Assembly (NCBI GenBank): GCA_016927675.1
Contig: JAFGMF010000145.1
Span: 1-5,689 of the forward strand
From: Candidatus Cloacimonadota bacterium
GTDB taxonomy: Bacteria; Cloacimonadota; Cloacimonadia; Cloacimonadales; TCS61
Direction: 5' to 3'
Length of the DNA stretch: 5,689 nucleotides
The position numbers and the translations under genes were made by a program. This document shows, one piece after another, positions 1 to 5,606 of the stretch; position 1 is the stretch's first letter; each line of letters begins with the position of its first letter. The notes beneath the pieces are model-generated. The model searched no databases, was not told the DNA's origin, and saw only the letters and a list, made by a program, of their open reading frames with translations.

Positions 1-702
1 ATCCGCCCGTCAGATACAAGCGTTAATTCGGCTAGAAGTAATCTGGATTTTGACAATGGTGGAAATGAATATATCGACGGTGATGGGCCTACTGGCTGTC
101 ATTTCGATTTTAACTCCTGGGAACCTCGACCTGAAGTAAAAGGTGATGTCGCCAGAATGATTTTCTACATGGATGTGCGCTATGAAGGAGAATATGGCGA
201 ACCCGATCTGGAAATGGTTGACTGGGTGAATTCCGCTCCGGAAAATCAACCTTATCATGGGAAAAAATCAACCCTGTTAAGCTGGCATCACGAAGATCCC
301 CCTGACGACTGGGAAATGCTGCGCAATGATAAGATCTACAGTTATCAGCAAAACAGAAACCCGTTTATTGATCATCCGGAATTTGTCGAAAGAATCTGGG
401 AAGATGTTGCGACGGAAGATTATCTCATCTCCTCCAGAAAAATATCACTGTCAAACCATCCCAATCCCTTCAACCCGGAAACCGTCATCACATTTGCTGC
501 ACCTGATATGCAAGAAACGGCTCAGCTGGTTATCTTTGATCTGACAGGAAGAAAAATCGTGGAAACCAATATAGATATTCACAACTCTGCTGAAGGTAAT
601 TATCGGTGGAATGCCAATAAACAAAATAGCGGGATCTATTTTTATCAGGTAAAAATCTCCGGATTCAATACTTCAACCGGTAAAATGATCCTACTCAAAT
701 AG
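1..702 (+). CDS. Secreted endonuclease I family nuclease with C-terminal sorting domain (5' truncated by window)
   Basis: The frame is open from base 1 and gives 233 residues; the N-terminus, including any signal peptide and the catalytic His motif, lies outside the window. Residues 1-133 match the C-terminal half of the endonuclease I family (EndA/Vvn type, beta-beta-alpha-metal fold), which cleaves DNA and often RNA without sequence specificity. The visible marks are VNSARSN (residues 8-14), whose Asn9 aligns with the Mg-binding Asn of the family motif VNGDRSN, then GDVARMIFYM (48-57), and RNPFIDHPEFVERIW (119-133). After a short linker, residues about 147-233 form a beta-rich tail with NHPNPFNPETVITF, a GRKIV turn, SGIYFYQVK and a final KMILLK. 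This is the type A sorting domain used by type IX secretion in FCB bacteria, related to FlgD-like Ig folds. The likely role is an extracellular or surface-bound nuclease for nutrient DNA. The family call is firm; secretion by T9SS is inferred from the tail alone. Confidence 0.93.
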   Translation: MRPSDTSVNSARSNLDFDNGGNEYIDGDGPTGCHFDFNSWEPRPEVKGDVARMIFYMDVRYEGEYGEPDLEMVDWVNSAPENQPYHGKKSTLLSWHHEDPPDDWEMLRNDKIYSYQQNRNPFIDHPEFVERIWEDVATEDYLISSRKISLSNHPNPFNPETVITFAAPDMQETAQLVIFDLTGRKIVETNIDIHNSAEGNYRWNANKQNSGIYFYQVKISGFNTSTGKMILLK

Positions 703-703
703 G

Positions 704-1549
704 CTATGTACCCATAATCCGATAATACCAGGGATCAATACTTTTTCCGCGTAAACCACCCGGGTAAATAAATAAATCATCATCGATATTTATAATCCGA
801 AACCAGAGGATTACCCGGATATCATTCTTATCCCAATTCAATTTCACTTTTATCAAACCGTTATCTAGACGCAACTCCTCAATTTCATGATAAAATCCGG
901 AAAATATATTGATCTTCAGATCGGCTGCTCCGATATTGTTTTCCAACCATCCCGGATAGAGATAATTTCTGATCATCTCGCCTTGTCCCTGAAGCATCAA
1001 TTGCATTATTTCCGCAATCAGATTACGAGCCTGTTCTTCATCAATTGCTTCCGCTTGATCAATTTCCGGAATAAAAAAATCATGAAATTCACTGAATTCC
1101 TCACTGTTCTTTTGGTAATGAACAATCAGCCGGGAGAGACTGTCCGGAAAACTGGGTGAACTGACTACCGAATTCAATCCTTTTTGTTGTTCCAGCCTGT
1201 TCAACTGGATATCCTGATAAAGCTCAGGCAAATCAGTAGCGATTATATCCAACATGAAATCAAGAACCTGTAAAGCAGATTCACTTAAATTTTCTCCCTG
1301 TTCGGGTATCCGAAGAGCCGATATTTCCTCTTTGAAACCTGTTATCCAGATTTTCATGCTGTCCAGCGAATTTCTGCTCATTACACTGTCCATCTTTCCG
1401 ATATAATTACCATATTCCGAAATCACAGAACTAGCCTGATCAAGTCTGTTCCTGATTATATATTCATATTCAGAAGGTGTTATCTCAGAATAACAGATCA
1501 GCAACTGAATACTTGCAGCCAACACGAGTAAGATCAGAATTATTCTCAT
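704..1549 (-). CDS. Exported or membrane-anchored protein of unknown function
   Basis: I do not recognise a family. The preferred start at 1549 gives 281 residues; an ATG two codons upstream (1555) is in frame, but the AAGGA Shine-Dalgarno at 1557-1561 sits only 1 nt from it and 7 nt from the chosen ATG. The N-terminus MRIILILLVLAASIQLLIC is a hydrophobic signal peptide or anchor. The Cys at its end is preceded by Leu-Leu-Ile, and Ile at -1 is a poor lipobox, so lipidation is doubtful. Residues about 25-200 are mostly helical, acidic and Gln/Glu/Leu-rich, possibly with coiled coil. The last 75 or so residues (DLKINIFSGF onward) alternate hydrophobic and charged residues like a small beta domain and end in GKSIDPWYYRIMGT. 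The product is probably periplasmic or on the outer side of the inner membrane. It is the last gene of the minus-strand run and its stop is one base from the convergent nuclease stop. Confidence 0.8.
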   Translation of the reverse strand: MRIILILLVLAASIQLLICYSEITPSEYEYIIRNRLDQASSVISEYGNYIGKMDSVMSRNSLDSMKIWITGFKEEISALRIPEQGENLSESALQVLDFMLDIIATDLPELYQDIQLNRLEQQKGLNSVVSSPSFPDSLSRLIVHYQKNSEEFSEFHDFFIPEIDQAEAIDEEQARNLIAEIMQLMLQGQGEMIRNYLYPGWLENNIGAADLKINIFSGFYHEIEELRLDNGLIKVKLNWDKNDIRVILWFRIINIDDDLFIYPGGLRGKSIDPWYYRIMGT

Positions 1550-1556
1550 TTCCATA

Positions 1557-1561
1557 TCCTT
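1557..1561 (-). promoter_or_regulatory. Shine-Dalgarno site that decides the start of the exported protein
   Basis: On the minus strand the sequence reads AAGGATATGGAAATG. The AAGGA core is 7 nt from the second ATG (1549) but only 1 nt from the first (1555). Normal spacing is about 5-9 nt, so translation most likely starts at 1549. Confidence 0.6.
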
Positions 1562-1602
1562 GTTTAAAGTTTACGACCATCATTAACTGGTATGCAAATA
1601 TG

Positions 1603-1815
1603 TTACTCATTCCAACCGTCCCCGTTGGGATGCAGGATCTCCAATCCGGGAAAAATGTTGATCGGCTCTATACCGATGGCACTCGGAGCAATCTGCTCAA
1701 TCTTGGCTTAATCAGCATAGAAATAATCAGCAAGCTGAATTTCACTGGTCAAGCCAGGAAGTATTTCGCCATTTTTCCCGTCTTCCGAAAACCTGATTAT
1801 CCCGAATTCAAGAGC
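1603..1815 (-). pseudogene. Possible remnant of a protein-coding gene, no start and one internal stop
   Basis: Between the MBL gene and the exported-protein gene, one minus-strand frame reads like protein for 71 codons, broken only by a TAA at 1710-1708. The first part includes FGIIRFSEDGKNGEILPGL and ADYFYAD; the second includes IAPSAIGIEPINIFPGLEI and HPNGDGWNE before a final TAA at 1605-1603. Composition, with many Gly, Asp, Glu and Ile residues and mixed hydrophobic and charged stretches, looks coding rather than random. There is no ATG, GTG or TTG start with a ribosome site in the frame, and at the 5' side it runs into an 11-T tract just after the MBL stop. I recognise no family. It may be the C-terminal end of a decayed gene that once sat in this operon. 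It could also be chance, since a plus-strand frame in the same codon register is open too. Confidence 0.35.
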
Positions 1816-1826
1816 AAAAAAAAAAA
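1816..1826. repeat. Homopolymer tract, 11 A on plus strand (11 T on minus)
   Basis: The tract lies two bases beyond the MBL stop codon, so it does not affect that reading frame. On the minus strand it is a T-run that could serve transcript release, but the only stem before it is a weak CTGG/CCAG hairpin with a 3-nt loop, nine bases away, so a strong intrinsic terminator is not supported. Such a tract is also prone to length errors in sequencing and to slippage. Confidence 0.8.
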
Positions 1827-1828
1827 TG

Positions 1829-2467
1829 TTATATCCTGGCAGCCAGACCGACAAATGGATTATCGGTTTTTTCAGTACCGATTGTGGTACTATCCCCATG
1901 TCCCGGCAAAACAAGAAGTTTATCCGACAAACTGAACAATTTCTCTTTAATCGACCGTATTAGCGTTTTGTAATCACCACCCGGAAGATCAGTCCTGCCG
2001 ATACTCTCAGCAAAAAGTGTATCTCCGCTGATCAGAAAATCATCACAAAGAAGACATATCCCACCGGGTGTATGACCTGGTGTGTGGATAATTTTAACAG
2101 TTTCTCCGGCTAATTCCAATTGGTCTCCATCGGAAAGTAAAATATCTGCCGAAGGCAATCGCAAATTCTGCTCCCAGTATAAACTGAGATTTTTAGCAGG
2201 ATCGATGAGCATACCGGAGTCTCTACTGTGAATTGCTACCGGTGCCTTGAATACATCTGAAGCCATTGCATTACCTGCAATATGATCTCCATGTCCATGA
2301 GTATTAACAATATATTTGATCCTGATATTCATCTCCAGGATTTTGTCCATCATGCTGATATCCGCAGCTGCCGGATCGATCAGCATCCCTTCCCCGCTCT
2401 GCTCATCCCAGATCAGATAAGTATTTGTTCCAAATTCCGGTAAAACATTGAATAATTGATACTTCAT
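1829..2467 (-). CDS. Metallo-beta-lactamase-fold hydrolase, glyoxalase II-like (YcbL/GloB group)
   Basis: The product has 212 residues, a normal length for stand-alone small MBL hydrolases. All metal ligands of the binuclear site are present: THGHGDH with His57, His59, Asp61 and His62, then His132 in HTPGHTPGG, Asp149 in SGDTLF, and His190 in LPGHGD. The segment GRTDLPGGD (158-165 region) and the ending TDNPFVGL are typical of the YcbL-like and hydroxyacylglutathione-hydrolase-like group, which cleaves thioesters such as lactoylglutathione. The long C-terminal substrate domain of true glyoxalase II is absent, so the natural substrate is uncertain. The protein is probably cytoplasmic. A GGGAG ribosome site lies 6 nt before the ATG and the gap to the upstream thiolase stop is 11 bases, so the two are almost certainly one operon. 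Persulfide dioxygenases share this fold, and the thiolase neighbour makes a sulfur substrate conceivable, but that is inference. Confidence 0.92.
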   Translation of the reverse strand: MKYQLFNVLPEFGTNTYLIWDEQSGEGMLIDPAAADISMMDKILEMNIRIKYIVNTHGHGDHIAGNAMASDVFKAPVAIHSRDSGMLIDPAKNLSLYWEQNLRLPSADILLSDGDQLELAGETVKIIHTPGHTPGGICLLCDDFLISGDTLFAESIGRTDLPGGDYKTLIRSIKEKLFSLSDKLLVLPGHGDSTTIGTEKTDNPFVGLAARI

Positions 2468-2478
2468 AAATTCTCCCG

Positions 2479-3462
2479 TCAGATCAGTAATTTCTTTGTC
2501 TCGGAATCATCAAGCCCGGCTTCCCATATCCTTAAAATTTCGAGTTCATCCTTAATGAACACTACTTCACCTGATCCCGTTAATTTATTGTGATAACGCA
2601 ACAATACTCTTGCAGCCAGCCGGAACTCAGTTTCTTCCGGTTCTTCTCTGGAATTAATTACTCCCATGGGACCAGGAAGACTTACCGGTTGTAAAATTAT
2701 CTCGGATTTCGATATTGATTCCAAGTTTTCATTATCCTGATTATCTCTGCCAACTATCAGTTTCACCCGATCACTGATCCGGAAATGACGTCCAATCTTA
2801 AGATATTTGATAAATTCTATCATCAACATATCAAAAGATATCAGATCCCTGAGCTTGCGGGAATATCCAATATCAGTCAGCAGGCAACCACCGCCGGGAT
2901 TCGGAAAATGTTTTATCCCATATTCCTCCGCCAGTTGCATTTGTCTGTGACGGCCTCGTCCTTGAATATCGAGCATATCTTCCTTGTTTACCCAACCCTC
3001 CCGGACAGGTAAAGTATCCGATAGCAATTTCTGACTGAGAGGTCTTACTATCAGATCTTTAACTTTACTCAATTTACCGACCGAATTAAGTGCATCATGT
3101 CTCTGTGACATCGGTCTTTGCCCTAATACTTCTCCTGAAATTAGGAAATCTGCCTTAAACTCCGTTAACATAACTGCCGCCAGTCGAAACATAAGTCCAT
3201 GGCAGTCTATGCAGGGATTCATATTGCGCCCGAATCCATATCTCGGATTCTGCAACATCTTAATATGTTCATCAGTTATATCCCGAATGACCAATTCTGT
3301 GTTGATAAGTTCTGCTGCCTTCTTAGCTTTTTCCGGTCCGAAAAAAGGCGTCATAAAAAAAACTGGGATGACCTCATAACCAATCCGCTGCATATGTACA
3401 ACGCTCAGCATGCTGTCCAATCCACCGGAAAAAAGAGCCAGACAGCGATATTTCTTCTTCAT
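2479..3462 (-). CDS. PP-loop tRNA-thiolase-like protein with NFACT-R-like C-terminal domain
   Basis: The product has 327 residues. The N-terminus carries a PP-loop ATP pyrophosphatase motif SGGLDS (12-17), which binds ATP to adenylate a substrate carbonyl. Cys84 and Cys87 in NPCIDCHGLMF and Cys193 in NPGGGCLLTD sit where thiolases of the MnmA/ThiI/TtuA class place catalytic or iron-sulfur-binding cysteines. SGEVLGQRPMSQ (109-120) is a further conserved nucleotide-site block. Residues about 220-270 (LKIGRHFRIS, VKLIVGRDNQDNENL, LPGPMG) resemble the NFACT-R (DUF814) nucleic-acid-binding module found at the end of this family. Proteins of this type are often labelled tRNA 2-thiouridylase or ThiI-like; the THUMP domain of ThiI is absent. 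The likely role is tRNA sulfuration in the cytoplasm, with the modified base unknown. An AAAGGA ribosome site lies 8 nt before the ATG, which overlaps an upstream stop as TGATG. It is followed closely by the MBL gene. Confidence 0.87.
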   Translation of the reverse strand: MKKKYRCLALFSGGLDSMLSVVHMQRIGYEVIPVFFMTPFFGPEKAKKAAELINTELVIRDITDEHIKMLQNPRYGFGRNMNPCIDCHGLMFRLAAVMLTEFKADFLISGEVLGQRPMSQRHDALNSVGKLSKVKDLIVRPLSQKLLSDTLPVREGWVNKEDMLDIQGRGRHRQMQLAEEYGIKHFPNPGGGCLLTDIGYSRKLRDLISFDMLMIEFIKYLKIGRHFRISDRVKLIVGRDNQDNENLESISKSEIILQPVSLPGPMGVINSREEPEETEFRLAARVLLRYHNKLTGSGEVVFIKDELEILRIWEAGLDDSETKKLLI

Positions 3463-3566
3463 CAGATAAATCCTTTATCTTTCAGGGACATAGGAATAAA
3501 GCCTGTTCCCCGGCATTTTATTTCATTCACTTTCTCTGAAGGAGATCGTTCCGGAACTGTTTTCAT
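3462..3566 (-). CDS. Possible small ORF coupled to the thiolase start, or 3' end of a decayed gene
   Basis: A minus-strand frame ends with TGA at 3464-3462, sharing its last base with the thiolase ATG (TGATG). From the first in-frame ATG (3566) it encodes 34 residues, starting MKTVPERSPSEKVNEIKC and ending MSLKDKGFI. The frame stays open upstream to 3677, and that extra stretch also reads like protein (for example FEKSTLKYVIVELWLDMK), but contains no ATG. No clear Shine-Dalgarno precedes the ATG at 3566. The stop-start overlap is a classic sign of translational coupling and would make this the first gene of the operon. The poor start makes a 5'-truncated remnant equally likely. I recognise no family. 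Confidence 0.35.
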   Translation of the reverse strand: MKTVPERSPSEKVNEIKCRGTGFIPMSLKDKGFI

Positions 3567-3813
3567 GTCAAGCCATAATTCAACAATTACATACTTCAGG
3601 GTTGATTTTTCAAATAAGAACCTTGACAGAATGACCGGTCGGATAATTCTTACCAGGTATTTGTGGTTAAGTATAAGTTATTTATAAACTGTAATTTATT
3701 TCTGGAATTATAATTAGCGTGAATTATTGTAGAGTGTTTGGTTTTTTGGGTTGATATTCATGAATCTTACGATCAAAGTTTATTCTGGCTTTACATCAGG
3801 TTTTAAAAAATCA

Positions 3814-3843
3814 TTAGCTCCTAATAGGTTAGGATACAGCTAA
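3814..3843 (+). repeat. Imperfect inverted repeat (11-bp stem, 4-nt loop, 4-nt bulge)
   Basis: Arms TTAGCT (3814-3819) and AGCTAA (3838-3843) pair outside, CCTAA (3820-3824) and TTAGG (3829-3833) pair inside, with loop TAGG and an ATAC bulge on the 3' side. It lies about 40 bases upstream of a TATAAT hexamer and 90 upstream of the acetyltransferase start. No T-run follows, so it is not an intrinsic terminator on the plus strand. It may be an operator or a folded leader if transcription starts upstream. Confidence 0.5.
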
Positions 3844-3879
3844 ACATATCTAACTATCGTAATTAACAGAAGATCAGGC

Positions 3880-3885
3880 TATAAT
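3880..3885 (+). promoter_or_regulatory. Candidate -10 hexamer for the acetyltransferase-racemase operon
   Basis: A perfect TATAAT lies 48 bases before the ATG at 3934. The positions 16-18 bases upstream do not match TTGACA; the nearest similar hexamer, TTAACA at 3863-3868, is only 11 bases away. It is therefore a weak sigma-70-like call based on the -10 element alone. Confidence 0.3.
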
Positions 3886-3933
3886 TAAGCTGCCTTCAGC
3901 AAATAATCAGATAATAATTAAAGGGAGAAGATC

Positions 3934-4386
3934 ATGAACCGAAATCTAACCATTTATACAACGGAAAATAAACCTTCAAAGAATGATAAGCTGGCAATTG
4001 TTAGCTTCTTACATAAACATCTGGAACAGTACAGAGATGACGAAGCAGACATAATCAAAGCAGTGGATTACGCTTTGCAAGAAGGTCAATCTTTCGGCGG
4101 AAAAATTTTAACAACTGAGGACAACGATCAGATCATCGGCGTTGTTGTAATTAATAAAACCGGGATGAAAGGATACATCCCCGAAAACATCCTGGTTTAC
4201 ATAGCTGTTCACAAAGAATATCGAGGAAGAAAAATCGGAAAATTTTTACTTACCAAAGCGATCGAATTAGCTGAAGGTGATGTCGCTCTTCATGTGGAAC
4301 CGGAAAATCCGGCAAAATTTCTTTACGAAAAGGTTGGTTTTACCAACAAATATCTGGAAATGAGGTATAAGAAAGGAGAAAAATAG
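3934..4386 (+). CDS. GNAT family N-acetyltransferase, partner of the downstream racemase
   Basis: The product has 150 residues, a normal length for a single GNAT domain, which transfers acetyl from acetyl-CoA to an amine. Motif A spans about residues 86-106 (ILVYIAVHKEYRGRKIGKFLL). Its pyrophosphate-binding loop RGRKIG (97-102) has Lys where the R-x-x-G-x-G/A consensus has the first Gly, a mild departure. Motif B is seen in HVEPENPAKFLYEKVGF (120-136), with the usual Asn-Ala and Tyr-Glu-x-x-Gly-Phe pattern. Residues 10-55 hold the variable helical region that sets acceptor specificity. The start is supported by GGGAG six bases upstream. Its TAG stop shares a base with the GTG start of the racemase (TAGTG), so translation is coupled. 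This suggests the acceptor is an amino acid or product linked to the racemase, such as a diamino acid, but the substrate cannot be read from the sequence. Confidence 0.92.
   Translation: MNRNLTIYTTENKPSKNDKLAIVSFLHKHLEQYRDDEADIIKAVDYALQEGQSFGGKILTTEDNDQIIGVVVINKTGMKGYIPENILVYIAVHKEYRGRKIGKFLLTKAIELAEGDVALHVEPENPAKFLYEKVGFTNKYLEMRYKKGEK
4372..4378 (+). promoter_or_regulatory. Shine-Dalgarno site supporting the GTG start of the racemase
   Basis: AAAGGAG lies inside the end of the acetyltransferase gene, 7 nt before GTG at 4386. It supports the non-ATG start and the one-base overlap. The next in-frame Met is residue 6, which has no better ribosome site and would remove the conserved start of the first beta strand. 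Confidence 0.7.
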
Positions 4387-5459
4387 TGGCCTATTTAATA
4401 ATGGATACGCATAAACTAAAACATAACTTCATATTTCTGAACGAGTTATTCACATCCAACAATATCAAATGGGCTATTGTCTCCAAGGTGTTATGCGGCC
4501 ATGAACTTTACCTGTCTGAGTTGCTGAAATTGGGTCTGAACCAGATTTGTGATTCCAGATTATCTAATCTGAGAAATATCAAGCATATCAATGACCAGAT
4601 TGAAACCATCTATATAAAACCCCCTTCCAGACGTCTTGCTTCGAGTATCGTAAAATACACCGATATTAGCGTCAATACGGAAGTATCTACCATTAAAACC
4701 CTGTCAAAAGCTGCCCGGAAGCAAAATAAAATCCATAAAATAATCATTATGCTGGAAATGGGCGAACTTAGAGAAGGCGTTCTAAGAGAAGATTTCATCA
4801 AATTCTATGAAAAAGTATTCAAATTAGAAAACATTGAGGTGGTGGGAATCGGCACTAATTTTTCCTGTCTGTATGGAGTTCTGCCTACTGCCGATAAACT
4901 TATCCAGCTAAGTCTGTATGAACAATTGATCGAAGCAAAATTCAATCGCAATATTCCCTTCGTTTCCGGTGGCAGTTCCGTTGTCATTCCCCTGATCCTT
5001 AACAATACTCTCCCCAAAGGGATCAACCACTTCCGGGTTGGCGAAACTCTTTTCTTCGGAACTGATCTTTTCAATGATGATTTGATAGAGGGCATGAAAT
5101 ACGATATATTCAAACTCTATGCTGAAATTATCGAGTTATCAGAAAAACCAACTGTGCCATCAGGCAACATGGGTACAAACGTAGAAGGGAAACGATACGA
5201 GTTCGATCAGAAAATCATCGGAGAAAAATCATACAGAGCGATCATCGATCTAGGTCTGCTCGATGTTGACGAAAAACACATCTGGTGCTCGGATAAAAAC
5301 GTGAATTTCGCAGGTGCCAGTTCCGATATGATCGTCATCGACCTGAAAAATAATCCTGATAATTACAAGGTAGGAGACCTTCTGGAATTCTATATGGATT
5401 ATATGGGACTTCTTCGATTGATGAATTCACGATATGTCGAGAAAAGAATAAAAAATTGA
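4386..5459 (+). CDS. Alanine/ornithine racemase family PLP-dependent enzyme (Orr/YhfX-like)
   Basis: The product has 357 residues, typical of the family. It starts at GTG 4386, with AAAGGAG ending 7 nt upstream. It is a fold-type III (alanine racemase N-domain) PLP enzyme. Lys34 in IVSKVLCGH fits the family block VTKVVCGD and should form the Schiff base with PLP. Other conserved blocks are CDSRLSNLRNI (55-65), MLEMGELREGVL (122-133), GIGTNFSCLYG (154-164), the phosphate-binding SGGSS (194-198), HFRVGETLFFG (215-225), and GASSDMIVIDL (310-320). The best-known member, clostridial ornithine racemase, interconverts L- and D-ornithine for fermentation; other members are labelled alanine racemase or YhfX. 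The substrate here is not decidable from sequence. No ornithine aminomutase (OraE/OraS) or Ort genes are in the window. The enzyme is cytoplasmic and forms a coupled two-gene operon with the GNAT gene. Confidence 0.93.
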   Translation: MAYLIMDTHKLKHNFIFLNELFTSNNIKWAIVSKVLCGHELYLSELLKLGLNQICDSRLSNLRNIKHINDQIETIYIKPPSRRLASSIVKYTDISVNTEVSTIKTLSKAARKQNKIHKIIIMLEMGELREGVLREDFIKFYEKVFKLENIEVVGIGTNFSCLYGVLPTADKLIQLSLYEQLIEAKFNRNIPFVSGGSSVVIPLILNNTLPKGINHFRVGETLFFGTDLFNDDLIEGMKYDIFKLYAEIIELSEKPTVPSGNMGTNVEGKRYEFDQKIIGEKSYRAIIDLGLLDVDEKHIWCSDKNVNFAGASSDMIVIDLKNNPDNYKVGDLLEFYMDYMGLLRLMNSRYVEKRIKN

Positions 5460-5582
5460 TCCCCGCTGCCCTTCTGATCCATAATATAATGTAGCAAATT
5501 ACAAGCAGCGCTGAGACGGGAGCAATAATGGAAAAGAAACCCCTGCGCTCTTGTTGATTTGATTGTAATCGATTTTATTTGT

Positions 5583-5606
5583 TTTAAGTATCTTTTATAT
5601 CTTAAA
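5583..5606. terminator. Weak AT-rich hairpin, possible transcription end after the racemase
   Basis: TTTAAG (5583-5588) pairs with CTTAAA (5601-5606), and TAT pairs with ATA inside, with one bulged T and a 5-base loop. On the plus strand it is followed by TTATTTTCT. The stem has only one G-C pair, so it is a poor intrinsic terminator, and it lies about 125 bases after the racemase stop. Confidence 0.25.

Larger units (their letters stand above)
3463..3933. other. Divergent intergenic region between the two operons
   Basis: About 470 bases separate the thiolase start from the acetyltransferase start. The thiolase-proximal third holds the short minus-strand frame described separately. The remainder, from about 3678, is strongly AT-rich and must contain promoters for both directions. 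TATAAT hexamers occur at 3709-3714 (readable on both strands, shifted by two bases) and at 3880-3885, none with a convincing TTGACA at proper distance. A stem-loop at 3814-3843 is the main structured element. A 27-codon plus-strand frame (3760-3843) has no good ribosome site. Confidence 0.6.

Noticed and set aside
1826..1850. Intrinsic terminator after the MBL gene (CTGG/CCAG hairpin plus T-run on the minus strand)
   Set aside because: The stem is only 4 bp and is separated from the T-run by nine bases, so it does not meet the usual pattern.
1708..1914. Minus-strand 68-codon frame starting inside the MBL gene
   Set aside because: Its first half is an out-of-frame shadow of the MBL C-terminus. 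Only the part after the T-run looks coding, and it is reported as the possible remnant.
1477..1935. Plus-strand open frame of 152 codons across the gap between the MBL and exported-protein genes
   Set aside because: It overlaps the ends of both minus-strand genes, has no ribosome site, and is the mirror register of the more protein-like minus-strand frame at 1603-1815.
3623..3647. TTGACA with GATAAT as a plus-strand promoter
   Set aside because: The spacer is only 13 bases, and the site lies about 290 bases from the nearest plus-strand gene, within the coding-like minus-strand frame.
3199..3687. Plus-strand 162-codon frame over the thiolase start and intergenic DNA
   Set aside because: It lies largely antisense to a well-supported gene and to the short coupled frame, with Ser/His/Ile-rich shadow composition and no ribosome site.
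4610..5113. Minus-strand frames of 63 and 102 codons inside the racemase gene
   Set aside because: Both are antisense to a clearly conserved enzyme, without ribosome sites or recognisable motifs.
5528..5557. Nine-codon plus-strand frame MEKKPLRSC after a GGGAG site
   Set aside because: The ribosome site is plausible, but the peptide is too short to support, and no regulated gene follows it in the window.
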